Assembly (NCBI RefSeq): GCF_009683175.1 | Contig: NZ_WKKW01000001.1 | Location: 496,001-560,000, forward strand | Source of the DNA: Bifidobacterium asteroides | GTDB taxonomy: Bacteria > Actinomycetota > Actinomycetes > Actinomycetales > Bifidobacteriaceae | DNA length: 64,000 bases | Direction: 5' to 3' | Shown here: piece by piece, positions 19,268 to 28,592 of the stretch | How the letters are laid out: each line of letters opens with the position of its first letter | How positions within the stretch are numbered: the stretch's first letter is position 1 | Notes under the pieces: model-generated | The model's database searches: none | What the model was told of the DNA's origin: nothing | What the model saw: only the letters and a program-made list of their open reading frames with translations | Program-made: the position numbers and the translations under genes

Positions 19268-20539
19268 ATGAGTACCGCACCAAGGCTTGCAGCCGCCAAG
19301 AAGGACTGGGGACATGACGAGACCGGCTGCACGGTGCTGCACATTGACATGGACGCCTTCTACGCCTCCTGCGAAGTCGCTCGACACCCGCAATTGCAAG
19401 GCCGGCCGGTCATCATCGGCACCGGACGGCGTTCTGTGGTCTCCGCGGCCAGCTACGAGGCCAGGGCCTTCGGCATCAACTCGGCCATGCCCCTGGCACG
19501 CGCCAGACGACTGTGCCCTCAAGGGGTCTTCCTCCCGGTTGACATGGCCTATTACCGAGGCATCTCACGACGGATATTTGATACGGTTTTCTCACGAATC
19601 ACCGATCAGATCGAGCAGGTCTCTGTGGACGAATGCTACATGGACGTGTCCGGGGCGCTCATCCGCTGGGGCATGCCCACGGCCATCGCCCGGTGGATCC
19701 GGGCCAGCGTGGCACGTCAATTCCACGTAACCTGCTCGGTAGGCGTCGCCACCAACAAGCTGGTGGCCAAGATGGCCTCCACCAACGCCAAACCCGACGG
19801 TATGCTGCTGATTCCCAGGGCCCGGCAGGCCGAGTTCGTCCAGCTGATGCCCCTGCGTGGCATTCCCGGAATCGGACCGGCCCTGGAGAAGCGGCTCAAC
19901 GCCTGGGCCATCAAGGACGTGGCCGACCTGGCCACCATGAACGAGCGGGATCTGACTCGGGCCACGGGCTCGAACCTTACAGCCAGGAAGCTGGCACAGG
20001 CCTCCCACGGACTGGACGACGATCCGGTCCAACCGCGGGCGCCGGAGAAGTCCCTGGGTGCGGAACGCACCTTTCTACACGACACCACCAGCATGAAGCA
20101 GGTCTGCGACCTCCTGCGCGTCTGCAGCAACGAGGTCGCCACCGGACTGCGATCGCACGACCTGATCGCCCGGACCATCACCGTCAAACTGCGCTTCGAT
20201 GATCTGCGCTATATGACCAAGGCCCACACCCTGGAAACCCCGGTCAACTCAGCCAACCGCATCTATCCGCAAGCGGTCGGTCTGCTCAAGGCCATGCTGG
20301 GATTGCCCGACGGCGTGCCCATGGACACACCCCTGCCCAGGCTGATCCGTCTGGCCGGTGTCAGCGCATCCGGTCTGAGCCGGGTGGAGGACACTCCCAT
20401 CCAGCCTTCCTTGGAAGACATCATCCACGAGAGCAAACGTCGCACCGGCAGCGAGTCCCAGCGCCTGGATCAGGCAGAGGCCACCATGGACTCCATCAGA
20501 AGCCGCTACGGCAAGGGCTCAGTCAGCATGGGCCTCTAA
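19268..20539 (+). CDS. dinB: DNA polymerase IV (Y-family translesion polymerase)
   Basis: A 423-aa error-prone polymerase able to bypass lesions. The palm carries the metal-binding motif HIDMDAFYASCEV (Asp27 and Asp29 region) and SVDECYMDVSG (Asp/Glu pair). YYRGISRRIF and the helix-hairpin-helix GIPGIGPALEKRL of the thumb follow, then the little-finger domain. The C-terminus has no obvious beta-clamp pentapeptide that I could confirm. No LexA box was recognised upstream. Confidence 0.95.
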   Translation: MSTAPRLAAAKKDWGHDETGCTVLHIDMDAFYASCEVARHPQLQGRPVIIGTGRRSVVSAASYEARAFGINSAMPLARARRLCPQGVFLPVDMAYYRGISRRIFDTVFSRITDQIEQVSVDECYMDVSGALIRWGMPTAIARWIRASVARQFHVTCSVGVATNKLVAKMASTNAKPDGMLLIPRARQAEFVQLMPLRGIPGIGPALEKRLNAWAIKDVADLATMNERDLTRATGSNLTARKLAQASHGLDDDPVQPRAPEKSLGAERTFLHDTTSMKQVCDLLRVCSNEVATGLRSHDLIARTITVKLRFDDLRYMTKAHTLETPVNSANRIYPQAVGLLKAMLGLPDGVPMDTPLPRLIRLAGVSASGLSRVEDTPIQPSLEDIIHESKRRTGSESQRLDQAEATMDSIRSRYGKGSVSMGL

Positions 20540-21690
20540 GCGGCGCTCTGCAGACGCCCCAGGGCCAGCTCCAGCTGCTCGTCAGTGATGGTTGACGAAA
20601 ATCGCAGATAGTGGCCATCCCCGTAGAACTCCCCTGGACTGGCCAGAATACCCAGGCGGGACAGGTCCGCCATATCGGCCCAACAGTCGCCCGAGCGGGC
20701 CGGTGCCCAGATATACAGGCCGCCCTGGGGCATGACGGCATCGTATCCGTAAGAACTGAGGGCTTCATCCAGGGCATGCAGGCGACGGGCGTAGATATTG
20801 CGCTGGACCCTCACAGCCTCGCCATCCTCCAGCGCGGCCCGCATGGCCCGTTGCACCGGACCTGGCACAATCAATCCCACTTGCTTGCGGTAGGCGGTCA
20901 TGGCCTTCACCAGTTGGGCATCGCCAGCCACCAGGGCCGCCCTATACCCGGCCATGTTGGACTGCTTGCTCATTGAGTACAGACAGAGTATCCCGCTGGC
21001 ATCGCCGCCACAAACTTCCGATTCCAGGATGCAGGGCGAGGCGGGGATCTGCGCATTCCGCCCGACTCGATCCGGCTCTGACCAATCCAGCAGGGCATAG
21101 CACTCGTCGCTCAGGACCGTGGCCCCTATCGAACGGGCCGCCCGCACGATCTTGGCCAACCCGGCTCGGTCGATGATCCGCCCACTGGGGTTGCCTGGCG
21201 AATTGATCCATATTGCTCGCACACCAGGCAGGTTCATCCATGAATCCGTATCAGCAGGATCGTCCACGGTCGTCACCTGGGCCCCGGCCAGCTGGGTTCC
21301 GATGGCATAGGTGGGATAGGATACCCTCGGCTGCACCACCCGGTCCCCCGGTCCCAGATGCAGGAGGGAGGCCATGAGTGCCACCGCCTCCTTGGACCCG
21401 ACCGTGGGCACCAGATCCGCGCCAATGGCATCCGGATCGACCCCGCGGCGACGACGGAACCAGTCGGTCGCGGCCTGCCTCAGGAGGCCGTCACCGGTAG
21501 TTTTTGGATATCCTCGTGCCTGTCCATCATCCGCAGCCGCAGCCAAGGCCTCCTTGACCGACCTGGGCACAGGATCCACCGGCGAACCCACCGAGAGGTC
21601 AACCAGACCGCCGGGGCACTGCTCAGCACGCCGCCGGTAGGGGTCAATCCTTGACCAGTCGTAGGGGGATCGGAAAGAGTGAAAACCCAT
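20536..21690 (-). CDS. dapC: Succinyldiaminopimelate-type aminotransferase (DapC)
   Basis: A fold-type I PLP aminotransferase, 384 aa from the ATG at 21690 (MGFHSFRSPYDWSRIDPYRR). The upstream open frame overlaps the intergenic space and lacks family residues. The PLP pocket shows NSPGNPSGR, SDECYALLDW and the lysine in YSMSKQSNMAGYRAAL. DapC acts in lysine/diaminopimelate synthesis. The assignment rests on similarity and on the neighbouring ferredoxin gene, a pairing typical of actinobacterial dapC. The 3' end overlaps dinB by 4 nt, convergently. Confidence 0.85.
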   Translation of the reverse strand: MGFHSFRSPYDWSRIDPYRRRAEQCPGGLVDLSVGSPVDPVPRSVKEALAAAADDGQARGYPKTTGDGLLRQAATDWFRRRRGVDPDAIGADLVPTVGSKEAVALMASLLHLGPGDRVVQPRVSYPTYAIGTQLAGAQVTTVDDPADTDSWMNLPGVRAIWINSPGNPSGRIIDRAGLAKIVRAARSIGATVLSDECYALLDWSEPDRVGRNAQIPASPCILESEVCGGDASGILCLYSMSKQSNMAGYRAALVAGDAQLVKAMTAYRKQVGLIVPGPVQRAMRAALEDGEAVRVQRNIYARRLHALDEALSSYGYDAVMPQGGLYIWAPARSGDCWADMADLSRLGILASPGEFYGDGHYLRFSSTITDEQLELALGRLQSAA

Positions 21691-21760
21691 GGCCCGCCTT
21701 TCTCTTATGAATAAGCCGCGGTGGGTTGGCTCCCATCCGCGGCTCGTCAGCCTTAATCGA

Positions 21761-22078
21761 CTACTTGTTGGGCGGCAGTGCTGCCACACCCTCCGGATCG
21801 TGATCGTAGGGGCCGACCGCAGCAGCGCCGCCGGCATCCCCCACCTGGGCGAAGAAATCAGTCGCCGCGTCCTTGTACCAGGTCCACTCCTCGGGCAGGT
21901 CGTCCTCGTAGAAGATGGCCTCCACCGGGCAGACCGGCTCGCAGGCGCCGCAGTCCACGCACTCGTTGGGGTTGATGTAGAGCGAGCGGACGCCCTCGTA
22001 GATGCAGTCCACCGGGCATTCGTCCACGCAGGCCTTGTCCTTGACGTCCACGCAGGGCTGAGCGATGACGTAGGTCAT
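21761..22078 (-). CDS. fdxA: 7Fe ferredoxin (3Fe-4S plus 4Fe-4S)
   Basis: A 105-aa electron carrier. The cysteine pattern matches Azotobacter-type 7Fe ferredoxin: Cys9, Cys17 and Cys50 for the 3Fe-4S cluster, and Cys21, Cys40, Cys43 and Cys46 for the 4Fe-4S cluster, with Cys25 as the extra cysteine. The acidic C-terminal extension is usual in actinobacteria. A strong AGGAGGT lies upstream of the ATG. Its redox partner is not in the window. Confidence 0.95.
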   Translation of the reverse strand: MTYVIAQPCVDVKDKACVDECPVDCIYEGVRSLYINPNECVDCGACEPVCPVEAIFYEDDLPEEWTWYKDAATDFFAQVGDAGGAAAVGPYDHDPEGVAALPPNK

Positions 22079-22135
22079 GAGTTACCTCCTGAGTATGCGA
22101 GTATTCACTCTACACTCCAGCGCCGACGCTCCAGG

Positions 22136-23659
22136 TCAGTCCAGACCGGCCTGGGTGGCCTTGGATATCTTCCCACTCAGCTGATGCCGACCGAGCAGGG
22201 AGTGCCGGTAGGAATAGCCGAAGTAGATGGCCAGTCCAGCAGCCAACCAGACAACGAACCGGATCCAGGTCAGCACGGTCAGGTTGAGCATGAGCCAGAG
22301 GCAGGCCAGGGCGATCAGAATGGGAACCCAGGGGTTACCGGGCATCTTGAAGGACCGGGGCAGGTCCGGCCGGCGCTTGCGCATGATGGGCAGGGAGATG
22401 GCCACCAGCAGGAAGGCCGAGAGCGTGCCGATGTTGACCATGTCAGACAGGACGTCTATGGGGAAGCAGGAGGCCACCACGGCCACCACGATGCCGCCCA
22501 GGATCTGGATGCGGGCAGGCGTGCCGTGACGGCCGGTGCGGGACAGGGCACGGGGAAGAAGCCCGTCACGGCTCATGGCGAAGACAATGCGGGTCAGCCC
22601 CAGCAGGAGCACCATGACCACGGTGGTCAGCCCCACCACGATGCCGAAGGAGATGATCTTGGCAGCCCAGGGAGCGCCGACCATCTCGAAGCCGGTGGCC
22701 AGGGAGGGGTTCTTGGCCTTGGCCAGGTCCTTGTAGGAGACCATGCCGGTGGTGACGATGGCGACCAGGATGTACAGGGTGATGACGATCAGCATGCCCA
22801 GGCCGATTCCGCGAGGAATGGTCTTGTGGGGTTCCTTGGCCTCCTCGGAGGTAGTAGCTACGATATCGAAGCCCACGAATGCGAAGAAGACCAGGGCAGC
22901 GCCTGAGAGGATGCCAGGGACACCGTAGATGGTGGGCTGCATGCCAGAGACCCACTGCCAGAGCGGCTGACCCATGATTCCCGGAACGCTGGCACCCGGA
23001 ACAGCCGAGGCCGGTTCGGACGGCGGGATGAAGGGCCTATAGTTGTCCAACTTGACGTAGAAGAAGCCCACCACGATGACGAAGACCACAATGCCGATCT
23101 TGAGGACGGTCAAGGCGCCGTCGAACCGGGCAGAAAGCTTGGTGCCCAGGACCAGAAGGACCGTGAAGAGGGTGACGACCGCCAGCGGGGCCAGGTCCAC
23201 GTCCAGCAGGCACACGTGGAAGCTGGAGCTAAATGAGGTGCCGCCCATAAGATGGATGAAGTCGTTCAGGTAGACGCCCCAGTACTTGGAGATGACCGAG
23301 GCAGCCATAAGCATCTCCAGAATCAGGTCCCAGCCGATGATCCAGGCCACCAGTTCGCCCATGGTGTTGTAGGTGAAGGTGTAGGCCGAGCCTGAAACCG
23401 GGATCATGGAGGCGAACTCCGCGTAACACATGACGGCTGCCGCGCAGACGATGCCTGCGATGACGAAGGAGATGATGACGGCCGGCCCCGCATGGAAGGC
23501 CGCCGCCTGTGCCCCCACCGAGAAGATGCCGGCGCCCACGGCCACTGCGACGGCCATGATGGCCAGATCCCAGGTGGTCAGCGTCCGCTTGAGCGACCTG
23601 CCCTCCTCCCCGGTCTCTGCCAGAGTCTGTTCAACCGATTTCTTCCTGAATAATTCCAT
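22136..23659 (-). CDS. APC-superfamily amino-acid permease
   Basis: A 507-aa membrane protein with 12 or more hydrophobic segments. The family signature AVAVAVGAGIFSVGAQAAA in the first helix contains the GAGIF substrate-binding break. The sixth-helix region FFAFVGFDIVATTSEEAKEPHKTIPRG is typical of the cationic amino-acid transporter (CAT/YfnA-like) branch. It likely imports amino acids by proton symport; the exact substrate cannot be told. It lies 216 bp downstream of uxaA behind an inverted repeat, so it is probably separate from the uronate genes. Confidence 0.9.
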   Translation of the reverse strand: MELFRKKSVEQTLAETGEEGRSLKRTLTTWDLAIMAVAVAVGAGIFSVGAQAAAFHAGPAVIISFVIAGIVCAAAVMCYAEFASMIPVSGSAYTFTYNTMGELVAWIIGWDLILEMLMAASVISKYWGVYLNDFIHLMGGTSFSSSFHVCLLDVDLAPLAVVTLFTVLLVLGTKLSARFDGALTVLKIGIVVFVIVVGFFYVKLDNYRPFIPPSEPASAVPGASVPGIMGQPLWQWVSGMQPTIYGVPGILSGAALVFFAFVGFDIVATTSEEAKEPHKTIPRGIGLGMLIVITLYILVAIVTTGMVSYKDLAKAKNPSLATGFEMVGAPWAAKIISFGIVVGLTTVVMVLLLGLTRIVFAMSRDGLLPRALSRTGRHGTPARIQILGGIVVAVVASCFPIDVLSDMVNIGTLSAFLLVAISLPIMRKRRPDLPRSFKMPGNPWVPILIALACLWLMLNLTVLTWIRFVVWLAAGLAIYFGYSYRHSLLGRHQLSGKISKATQAGLD

Positions 23660-23826
23660 CCCGCTCCCAATCGTGACTTATTGTGCCGTAAGCTCCTCCG
23701 GCCCATCACTATAGGAGATGGGAATACACAAGTCCGGACTTTGCTCATTTCGGGATATTACCCGTTGACAAGTCTTCCGGAATCGGCAACTCGATCAAGG
23801 CACAAGTATCCGCCAATATACAACAA

Positions 23827-23855
23827 GGCACCCCAGCTATTTCGGCCAGGGTGCC
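23827..23855 (-). terminator. Possible weak terminator after uxaA
   Basis: GGCACCC and GGGTGCC form a 7-bp stem about 20 bp beyond the uxaA stop, followed on the minus strand by TTGTTGTAT. The stem is plausible but the U-run is poor. Confidence 0.4.
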
Positions 23856-23875
23856 CACTTGGTGAAACCCGCACT

Positions 23876-25492
23876 CTATTCAGTCGGACCATCCTTGAAG
23901 ATGGCAATGTCCTGCATGCCGTTACGCTCATTGCAGGTCTGCTCGCCGTTGACCACTGAAAGGACTTTATTACGAAAATCGTTGAAAACCTGATCTCCGG
24001 GCTCATCCAGAAGACGGCCGGCATCGAAGTCAATCCAACGATGCTTCTTGGTGGCCAGAGGCGTATTGGTGGCTACTTTCATTGTAGGCACGAAAGTTCC
24101 GAATGGAGTGCCCCGGCCTGTAGTGAAGAGGACTACCTGCGCTCCGGCCGCGGCCATTCCCGTACTGGAGACAAGGTCGTTGCCTGGCGTCTGCAGCAGA
24201 GAGAGCCCAGGTCTAGAGATATGGTCGCCATAGTTGAGCACATCCTCGACCTCACAACGACCGCCTTTGCGGATGCAGCCCAAGGATTTATCCTCCAGAG
24301 TCGTGATTCCGCCCTCCTTGTTGCCTGGAGAGGGATTGTCGGATATAACTTCGCCGTATTTCCGGAAGAATCCTTTGAAATTGTTGATAAGGTCGACGAT
24401 ATCATGGAAGACCCGCTCGTCGCGTGCCTGACTCATCAGGACCTGCTCGGCCCCGAACATTTCAGGGACCTCGGCCAGAACCACGGAACCGCCCTGGGTA
24501 ACCACCCATTCAGCGAACCGACCGACCAGCGGGTTAGCCGTGATGCCTGACATTCCATCGGACCCGCCGCACTTGACGCTGACCTTGAGTTCGGACATGG
24601 GCACCTCTTCACGGTGATCACCTTTGGCCGCCTCGTTAATCTGGTCCAGGAGGGCATCGGCCTCATCCAGCTCGTCCTCCACCTCCTGGCATATGATCCA
24701 ACGAACCCGGTTCGTGTCATATTCGCCCAGGGTGCTCAGCATGTCCTCCATCTGATTGTTTTCACACCCCAGACCAACGAGGAGCACACCCCCGGCATTA
24801 GGGTGGGTGGCAATGTCCTGAAGACAACGCCTGGTGTAGACCAGATCGCCGCCGAGTTGGGAGCATCCATAAGGATGACGCGCCACGATCACCGAGTCAA
24901 AAGACCCGTTGCCGGGATGGCGGGCTGAAAAAGATCGTGCCATGGCGTTGCACAGACTATTGATGCAGCCTACGGTTGGGACGATATAGAGGTCGTTGCG
25001 GATGCCCACCTTGCCTGTAGCGCGCCGATATCCTTGGAAAGTCCCGGTCGGACTGCCCGGCTTGACAGTGTCGGTAACCGGCTGATAACGGTAGTTCAGA
25101 TCGGCGCCCAGGTTGGTGTCCACATTGTGGGTGTGGACCCATTGTCCCGTAGTGATAGCCTCCTTGGCATGGCCGATGGCATAGCCATACTTGATGACGT
25201 CCTCACCCTCGGCAATGTCCTGAAGCGCGAGTTTGTGTCCGCGAGGAATTCGGTCAAGCACCGTCACCTCGCCACGACCCTCTACCACGACCCTTTCGCC
25301 GGGCTCCAGATTTCTGGCAGCGACGGCCACCATATCCGTAGGATTAAGCAGAATCGTATCCTGACCGGTCCGCGCCGGTATATCATTGATATAGTCATGT
25401 TTCAAACCAGCGGCTTTGCCGTCACCACAGGTGGAGACGAATCCTGTGGAGCCGCCCTCTGGAATCATGCAATGCTTCTTTGCGTCACTCAT
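23876..25492 (-). CDS. uxaA: Altronate dehydratase
   Basis: It converts D-altronate to 2-keto-3-deoxygluconate in galacturonate breakdown. The 538-aa protein has an N-terminal SAF-type domain with RGHKLALQDIAEGEDVIKYG and GQWVHTHNVDTNL. The large catalytic UxaA domain follows, with ARHPYGCSQLGGDL, LGCENNQ and KCGGSDGMSGITANP. About 43 residues precede the point where the E. coli protein begins. The start has no good ribosome-binding site; an internal ATG at codon 9 has only a weak one. It is transcribed in the same direction as uxaC, after a terminator. Confidence 0.93.
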   Translation of the reverse strand: MSDAKKHCMIPEGGSTGFVSTCGDGKAAGLKHDYINDIPARTGQDTILLNPTDMVAVAARNLEPGERVVVEGRGEVTVLDRIPRGHKLALQDIAEGEDVIKYGYAIGHAKEAITTGQWVHTHNVDTNLGADLNYRYQPVTDTVKPGSPTGTFQGYRRATGKVGIRNDLYIVPTVGCINSLCNAMARSFSARHPGNGSFDSVIVARHPYGCSQLGGDLVYTRRCLQDIATHPNAGGVLLVGLGCENNQMEDMLSTLGEYDTNRVRWIICQEVEDELDEADALLDQINEAAKGDHREEVPMSELKVSVKCGGSDGMSGITANPLVGRFAEWVVTQGGSVVLAEVPEMFGAEQVLMSQARDERVFHDIVDLINNFKGFFRKYGEVISDNPSPGNKEGGITTLEDKSLGCIRKGGRCEVEDVLNYGDHISRPGLSLLQTPGNDLVSSTGMAAAGAQVVLFTTGRGTPFGTFVPTMKVATNTPLATKKHRWIDFDAGRLLDEPGDQVFNDFRNKVLSVVNGEQTCNERNGMQDIAIFKDGPTE

Positions 25493-25550
25493 ATTGTCAA
25501 GCTAACAAGTCCTCTATGATACCAGTCACTTTGTTGCCAGCCTTTGCACA

Positions 25551-25595
25551 GAAAAAGGCCCCGGACCCCCTCTTCTAAGGCTGGGTCCGCGGGCC
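25551..25595 (-). terminator. Terminator between the uxaC unit and uxaA
   Basis: GGCCC-CGGACCC and GGGTCCG-GGCC arms form a long GC-rich stem, followed on the minus strand by TTTTTCTG. It ends whatever transcript includes uxaC and the decayed frame next to it, so uxaA needs its own promoter in the 58 bp after it or is reached by read-through. Confidence 0.85.
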
Positions 25596-25606
25596 ATATT
25601 TGACTA

Positions 25607-25960
25607 GCGTTCCGACTTGAGATGCCGGTTAATCCCAATGAGAGCCGCCTGCCCCATGAGGATTCCCGCAAGAGAAGCCAGAAGGCACCTCCTCATGCAT
25701 AGTAAGCAGACCATGCTGAGGCTGATCCTTGACCTTAAAGGAGAGCTTGGCCCCACCCTCACTCTGTGTTTATAAGGCACCAGAGTCACGTTCGGCATAA
25801 CGCCTTGCTCAGTGGAACCCTGACCATCCACAGTAATCGGCGTGGCCGGTGAGGGCGTAGGCGAGACAAAGTCAGGAAAGGCCGTAGACCCGAGAGCCAT
25901 TTTGCCCAAGACCCTTGTTACCCCCGAATCGAACTGTCCACCGCCAAACCGTATAGCGCA
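25607..25960 (-). pseudogene. Decayed coding remnant between uxaC and uxaA
   Basis: About 350 bp after the uxaC stop contain protein-like sequence in two frames. One reads IRFGGGQFDSGVTRVLGKMA and continues to LVPYKHRVRVG (about 25750). A second frame continues as AKLSFKVKDQPQHGLLTMHE to a stop near 25635. A single frameshift near 25750 would join them. A strong terminator follows, as expected behind a real gene. I do not recognise the family; the N-terminal part is missing. It may instead be non-coding. The rest of the 492-bp interval 25493-25984 holds no gene. Confidence 0.35.
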
Positions 25961-25984
25961 AGTCTACCGCCGACTACTCGGGCC

Positions 25985-27391
25985 TTAGCCCTCAAAGAGG
26001 GCCAGAGCGTTCCCATAGGAGACCGCACGCACCAGAGGAGCCAGATACTCCTTGTCATCAGGTATGATACCTTGGGCGGCCCAGTCGCCCAAGAGCCCGC
26101 AGAGCACCCTGCGGAAGAGTTCATGCCTGGGGAAGGACAGGAAGCTGCGGGAGTCCGTGGTCATTCCTACCGCATTGCCCAGGAGTGAGGTTTCAGCCAG
26201 AACTTCGAGCTGCCGACGCATCCCGGTGACGGTGTCGTTGAACCACCAGGCATTGCCCAACTGAAGCTGGCCCCTGTCATCGCCTCCGAAGCAGCCTAAA
26301 TCAGTGGCTATGGCCATGTAGTCGTTGGGATTGAGGGAATAGACGATGGTTCTGGGCAAAATGTTCGAACTCTGCGCTTGGTCAAGAAGGGCGGCAAGGG
26401 GGGCGGCAACCGAGTTGTCAGCCATGGAATCGTAACCCGTGTCGGCTCCAAGCTTCTGGAAAGCCGTCGAGTTGTTGTTGCGACTGGCTTGAAGGTGCAG
26501 CTGCATGGTCCAGCCCTTATCCTTGTATATTCGCATCAGTTCAAGAAGGACGGCCGCACGGTATTGGGCCTGTTCCTGCCTGTCCAGGCCCAGTCCGGCC
26601 TTGGCCTTGCTGAAAATGGCATCCAAATTCTCAGCAGTCGCCGGAGCGAACTCCACCACATCGACAGCATGGTCGGAGAGTCTGGAACCATGCCGGTGGA
26701 AGTAATCCACCCGATCACGCAGAGCGTCGACAAGCCCGCTGAAGTCATTGATCGGCTTGCCACAGACCGACTCCATTGTGCCGATCCAATCGCCATACCC
26801 TTTGGCGGTCGGATTCAGGGCCGCATCCGGACGGAAGGCGGGAACCATCCTAAAGGGCTCCCCCTCCTTGGCGAATCGATCGTGGTACTCCAGATTATCC
26901 TCAGGGGAATCCGTGGTGCAGATAATCTTGACATTCATGCGACGCAGAAGTGCTCTTCGCGAGAAGTCCGGGGTGGCCAGCAGCTCGTTGGTCTGATCAA
27001 AGATGGACCTGGCGGTCTTGGTGGTCAGGGGTTCGTAGATGCCGAAGTACCTCCGCAGCTCCATGTGGGTCCATAGATAGACCGGGCTGCCCACAGCCTG
27101 TTCCATGGTCCGGGCGTAAGCCATGAATTTGTCCCAAGGGTCGCCGTCCCCGGTGATCAGCCGTTCCGGAACACCATTGGCCCTCTCCAGTCGCCATTTA
27201 TAGTGGTCTCCATAATTGTGTCCATCTGTCAGCCAGGCATCGACGATATTATCGAAGTTGGGGTCCTCATAGATCTCCTTGGCGTGCAGATGGCAGTGAT
27301 AATCCACCAGGGGAAGATTCTCAGCCACGTCATGGAACAACTCCCGAGACAACCGCGTCCCGAGAAGAAAATCGTCATCCAGGAAAGCCAC
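25985..27391 (-). CDS. uxaC: Glucuronate/galacturonate isomerase (uronate isomerase)
   Basis: It interconverts D-glucuronate and D-fructuronate, and D-galacturonate and D-tagaturonate, the entry step of the Ashwell pathway. The protein is an amidohydrolase-fold enzyme of 468 aa, with the metal/substrate motif LVDYHCHLHAKEIYED near the N-terminus and LQASRNNNS and the later HELFRRVLCGLLGDW conserved in the family. I place the start at the GTG 27391 (AFLDDDFLLGTRLSRELF) because AAGGAG lies 6 nt upstream and the family begins this way; an ATG 12 codons upstream has no such site. Confidence 0.95.
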   Translation of the reverse strand: MAFLDDDFLLGTRLSRELFHDVAENLPLVDYHCHLHAKEIYEDPNFDNIVDAWLTDGHNYGDHYKWRLERANGVPERLITGDGDPWDKFMAYARTMEQAVGSPVYLWTHMELRRYFGIYEPLTTKTARSIFDQTNELLATPDFSRRALLRRMNVKIICTTDSPEDNLEYHDRFAKEGEPFRMVPAFRPDAALNPTAKGYGDWIGTMESVCGKPINDFSGLVDALRDRVDYFHRHGSRLSDHAVDVVEFAPATAENLDAIFSKAKAGLGLDRQEQAQYRAAVLLELMRIYKDKGWTMQLHLQASRNNNSTAFQKLGADTGYDSMADNSVAAPLAALLDQAQSSNILPRTIVYSLNPNDYMAIATDLGCFGGDDRGQLQLGNAWWFNDTVTGMRRQLEVLAETSLLGNAVGMTTDSRSFLSFPRHELFRRVLCGLLGDWAAQGIIPDDKEYLAPLVRAVSYGNALALFEG

Positions 27392-27581
27392 TACAAACTC
27401 CTTAATCAAAAACAGCAAGTCCGGCATTCGAATTTCCGCGATGCTCAGAATCCTCCTGTACAGACCAACAGACAGGCGAAACAGTCACACAATCGGAACT
27501 CACATATGCTATTTGTCAGCCTATGCGTGCCTGCAAAGGGACGGTCTCGATGTTGCCATGATTTGTCGGAACCTTCCTTGA

Positions 27582-28592
27582 TCAGGAACCTGATGTAGCC
27601 TTACCTGTGCTTTCCCGGACGATCAGGTGGGAGGGAATCGTGATGCTCTGCGCCGGATTAGTTCGGCCATTCAGCCGATCCAGAAGGATGCCGGCTGCTG
27701 TCTTTCCCAGTTTCGGCGGGGTGTTACCCACGCTGGACAATGGCGGATCGCTTACCTGTGCCATAGTGTCGTTGTCGAATCCAATGATCACATAGTCGTC
27801 CGGACAGCGAATACCCTGACGACGCATAGCAGCCATGAAACCCAAGGCCATCAGGTCATTGTGAGCAATGACGGCGCCCGTAGGATCATTCAGATACTGC
27901 TTCGCCAAGGCATACCCACCGACGAAGGTGGGAAGACCCGGCCAAATTCGTCTAACAGTCACTCCGCGCTTACGGAACTCTTCGTAAGTGTGATTCCACC
28001 TGACTCCCACAGACCATGACGCAGAAGGGCCATCGAGATAGGTCACTCGTGAAAAACCCATGGAAACCAACAGTTCAGCGGCCTGGCGGATACCAGTGCC
28101 AATATCGATGACCACACTGGGCACCCCACGCACAGTCCGGTTGACCACGACGATGGGCCTGGTCTGAGCGCACTTGCGGATCATGGCATCAGGCATTCTC
28201 GATGAGGTCAGAATTACCCCGTCCACATAGGCGGCGATCCTATTGAAGGCCTGCCGCTCCCTACTGGCACTTTCCTCTGATTCCGCGACGATAAGGGCAA
28301 ATCCAGCCAGATTGAACTCGTGTTGTACGGAACGGATGATGTCGGAGAAGAACTGATTGGTGATGTCCGGAACGATGATGGCGATCATGCCCTGCAGCGT
28401 CCTGGACGGAACCGTATCGACCGGCTCCGTATAGTACCCCAGTGCGTCGGCTGCGGCGAATATCCGCTTGGACGTGGCCGCACTGACCCTATCAGGCCGA
28501 GCGAATGCTCTTGATACCGTGGAGGGGGAGACGTCGGCCATGTCAGCCACCTCTCTGATTGTCACACGCCTGGAACGGTCATGACCGCTCAT
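27582..28592 (-). CDS. LacI-family regulator 1
   Basis: A 336-aa repressor-type protein. The N-terminal helix-turn-helix and hinge are TIREVADMADVSPSTVSRAF, followed by a periplasmic-binding-protein-like effector domain (IVPDITNQFF, VIAHNDLMALGFM, VIIGFDNDT). It is a paralogue of the next upstream gene: segments such as RMPDAMIRKCAQ, YLDGPSASWS and DPTGAVIAHNDLMA match almost exactly. Its ATG overlaps the stop of that gene by 4 nt. It lies between uxaC and uxuB, so it probably senses a uronate intermediate. Confidence 0.93.
   Translation of the reverse strand: MSGHDRSRRVTIREVADMADVSPSTVSRAFARPDRVSAATSKRIFAAADALGYYTEPVDTVPSRTLQGMIAIIVPDITNQFFSDIIRSVQHEFNLAGFALIVAESEESASRERQAFNRIAAYVDGVILTSSRMPDAMIRKCAQTRPIVVVNRTVRGVPSVVIDIGTGIRQAAELLVSMGFSRVTYLDGPSASWSVGVRWNHTYEEFRKRGVTVRRIWPGLPTFVGGYALAKQYLNDPTGAVIAHNDLMALGFMAAMRRQGIRCPDDYVIIGFDNDTMAQVSDPPLSSVGNTPPKLGKTAAGILLDRLNGRTNPAQSITIPSHLIVRESTGKATSGS

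Noticed and set aside
22136-23659. Permease as the uronate transporter of the neighbouring island
   Set aside because: Its sequence belongs to the amino-acid permease (APC/CAT) branch, not to the MFS or TRAP families that carry uronates.
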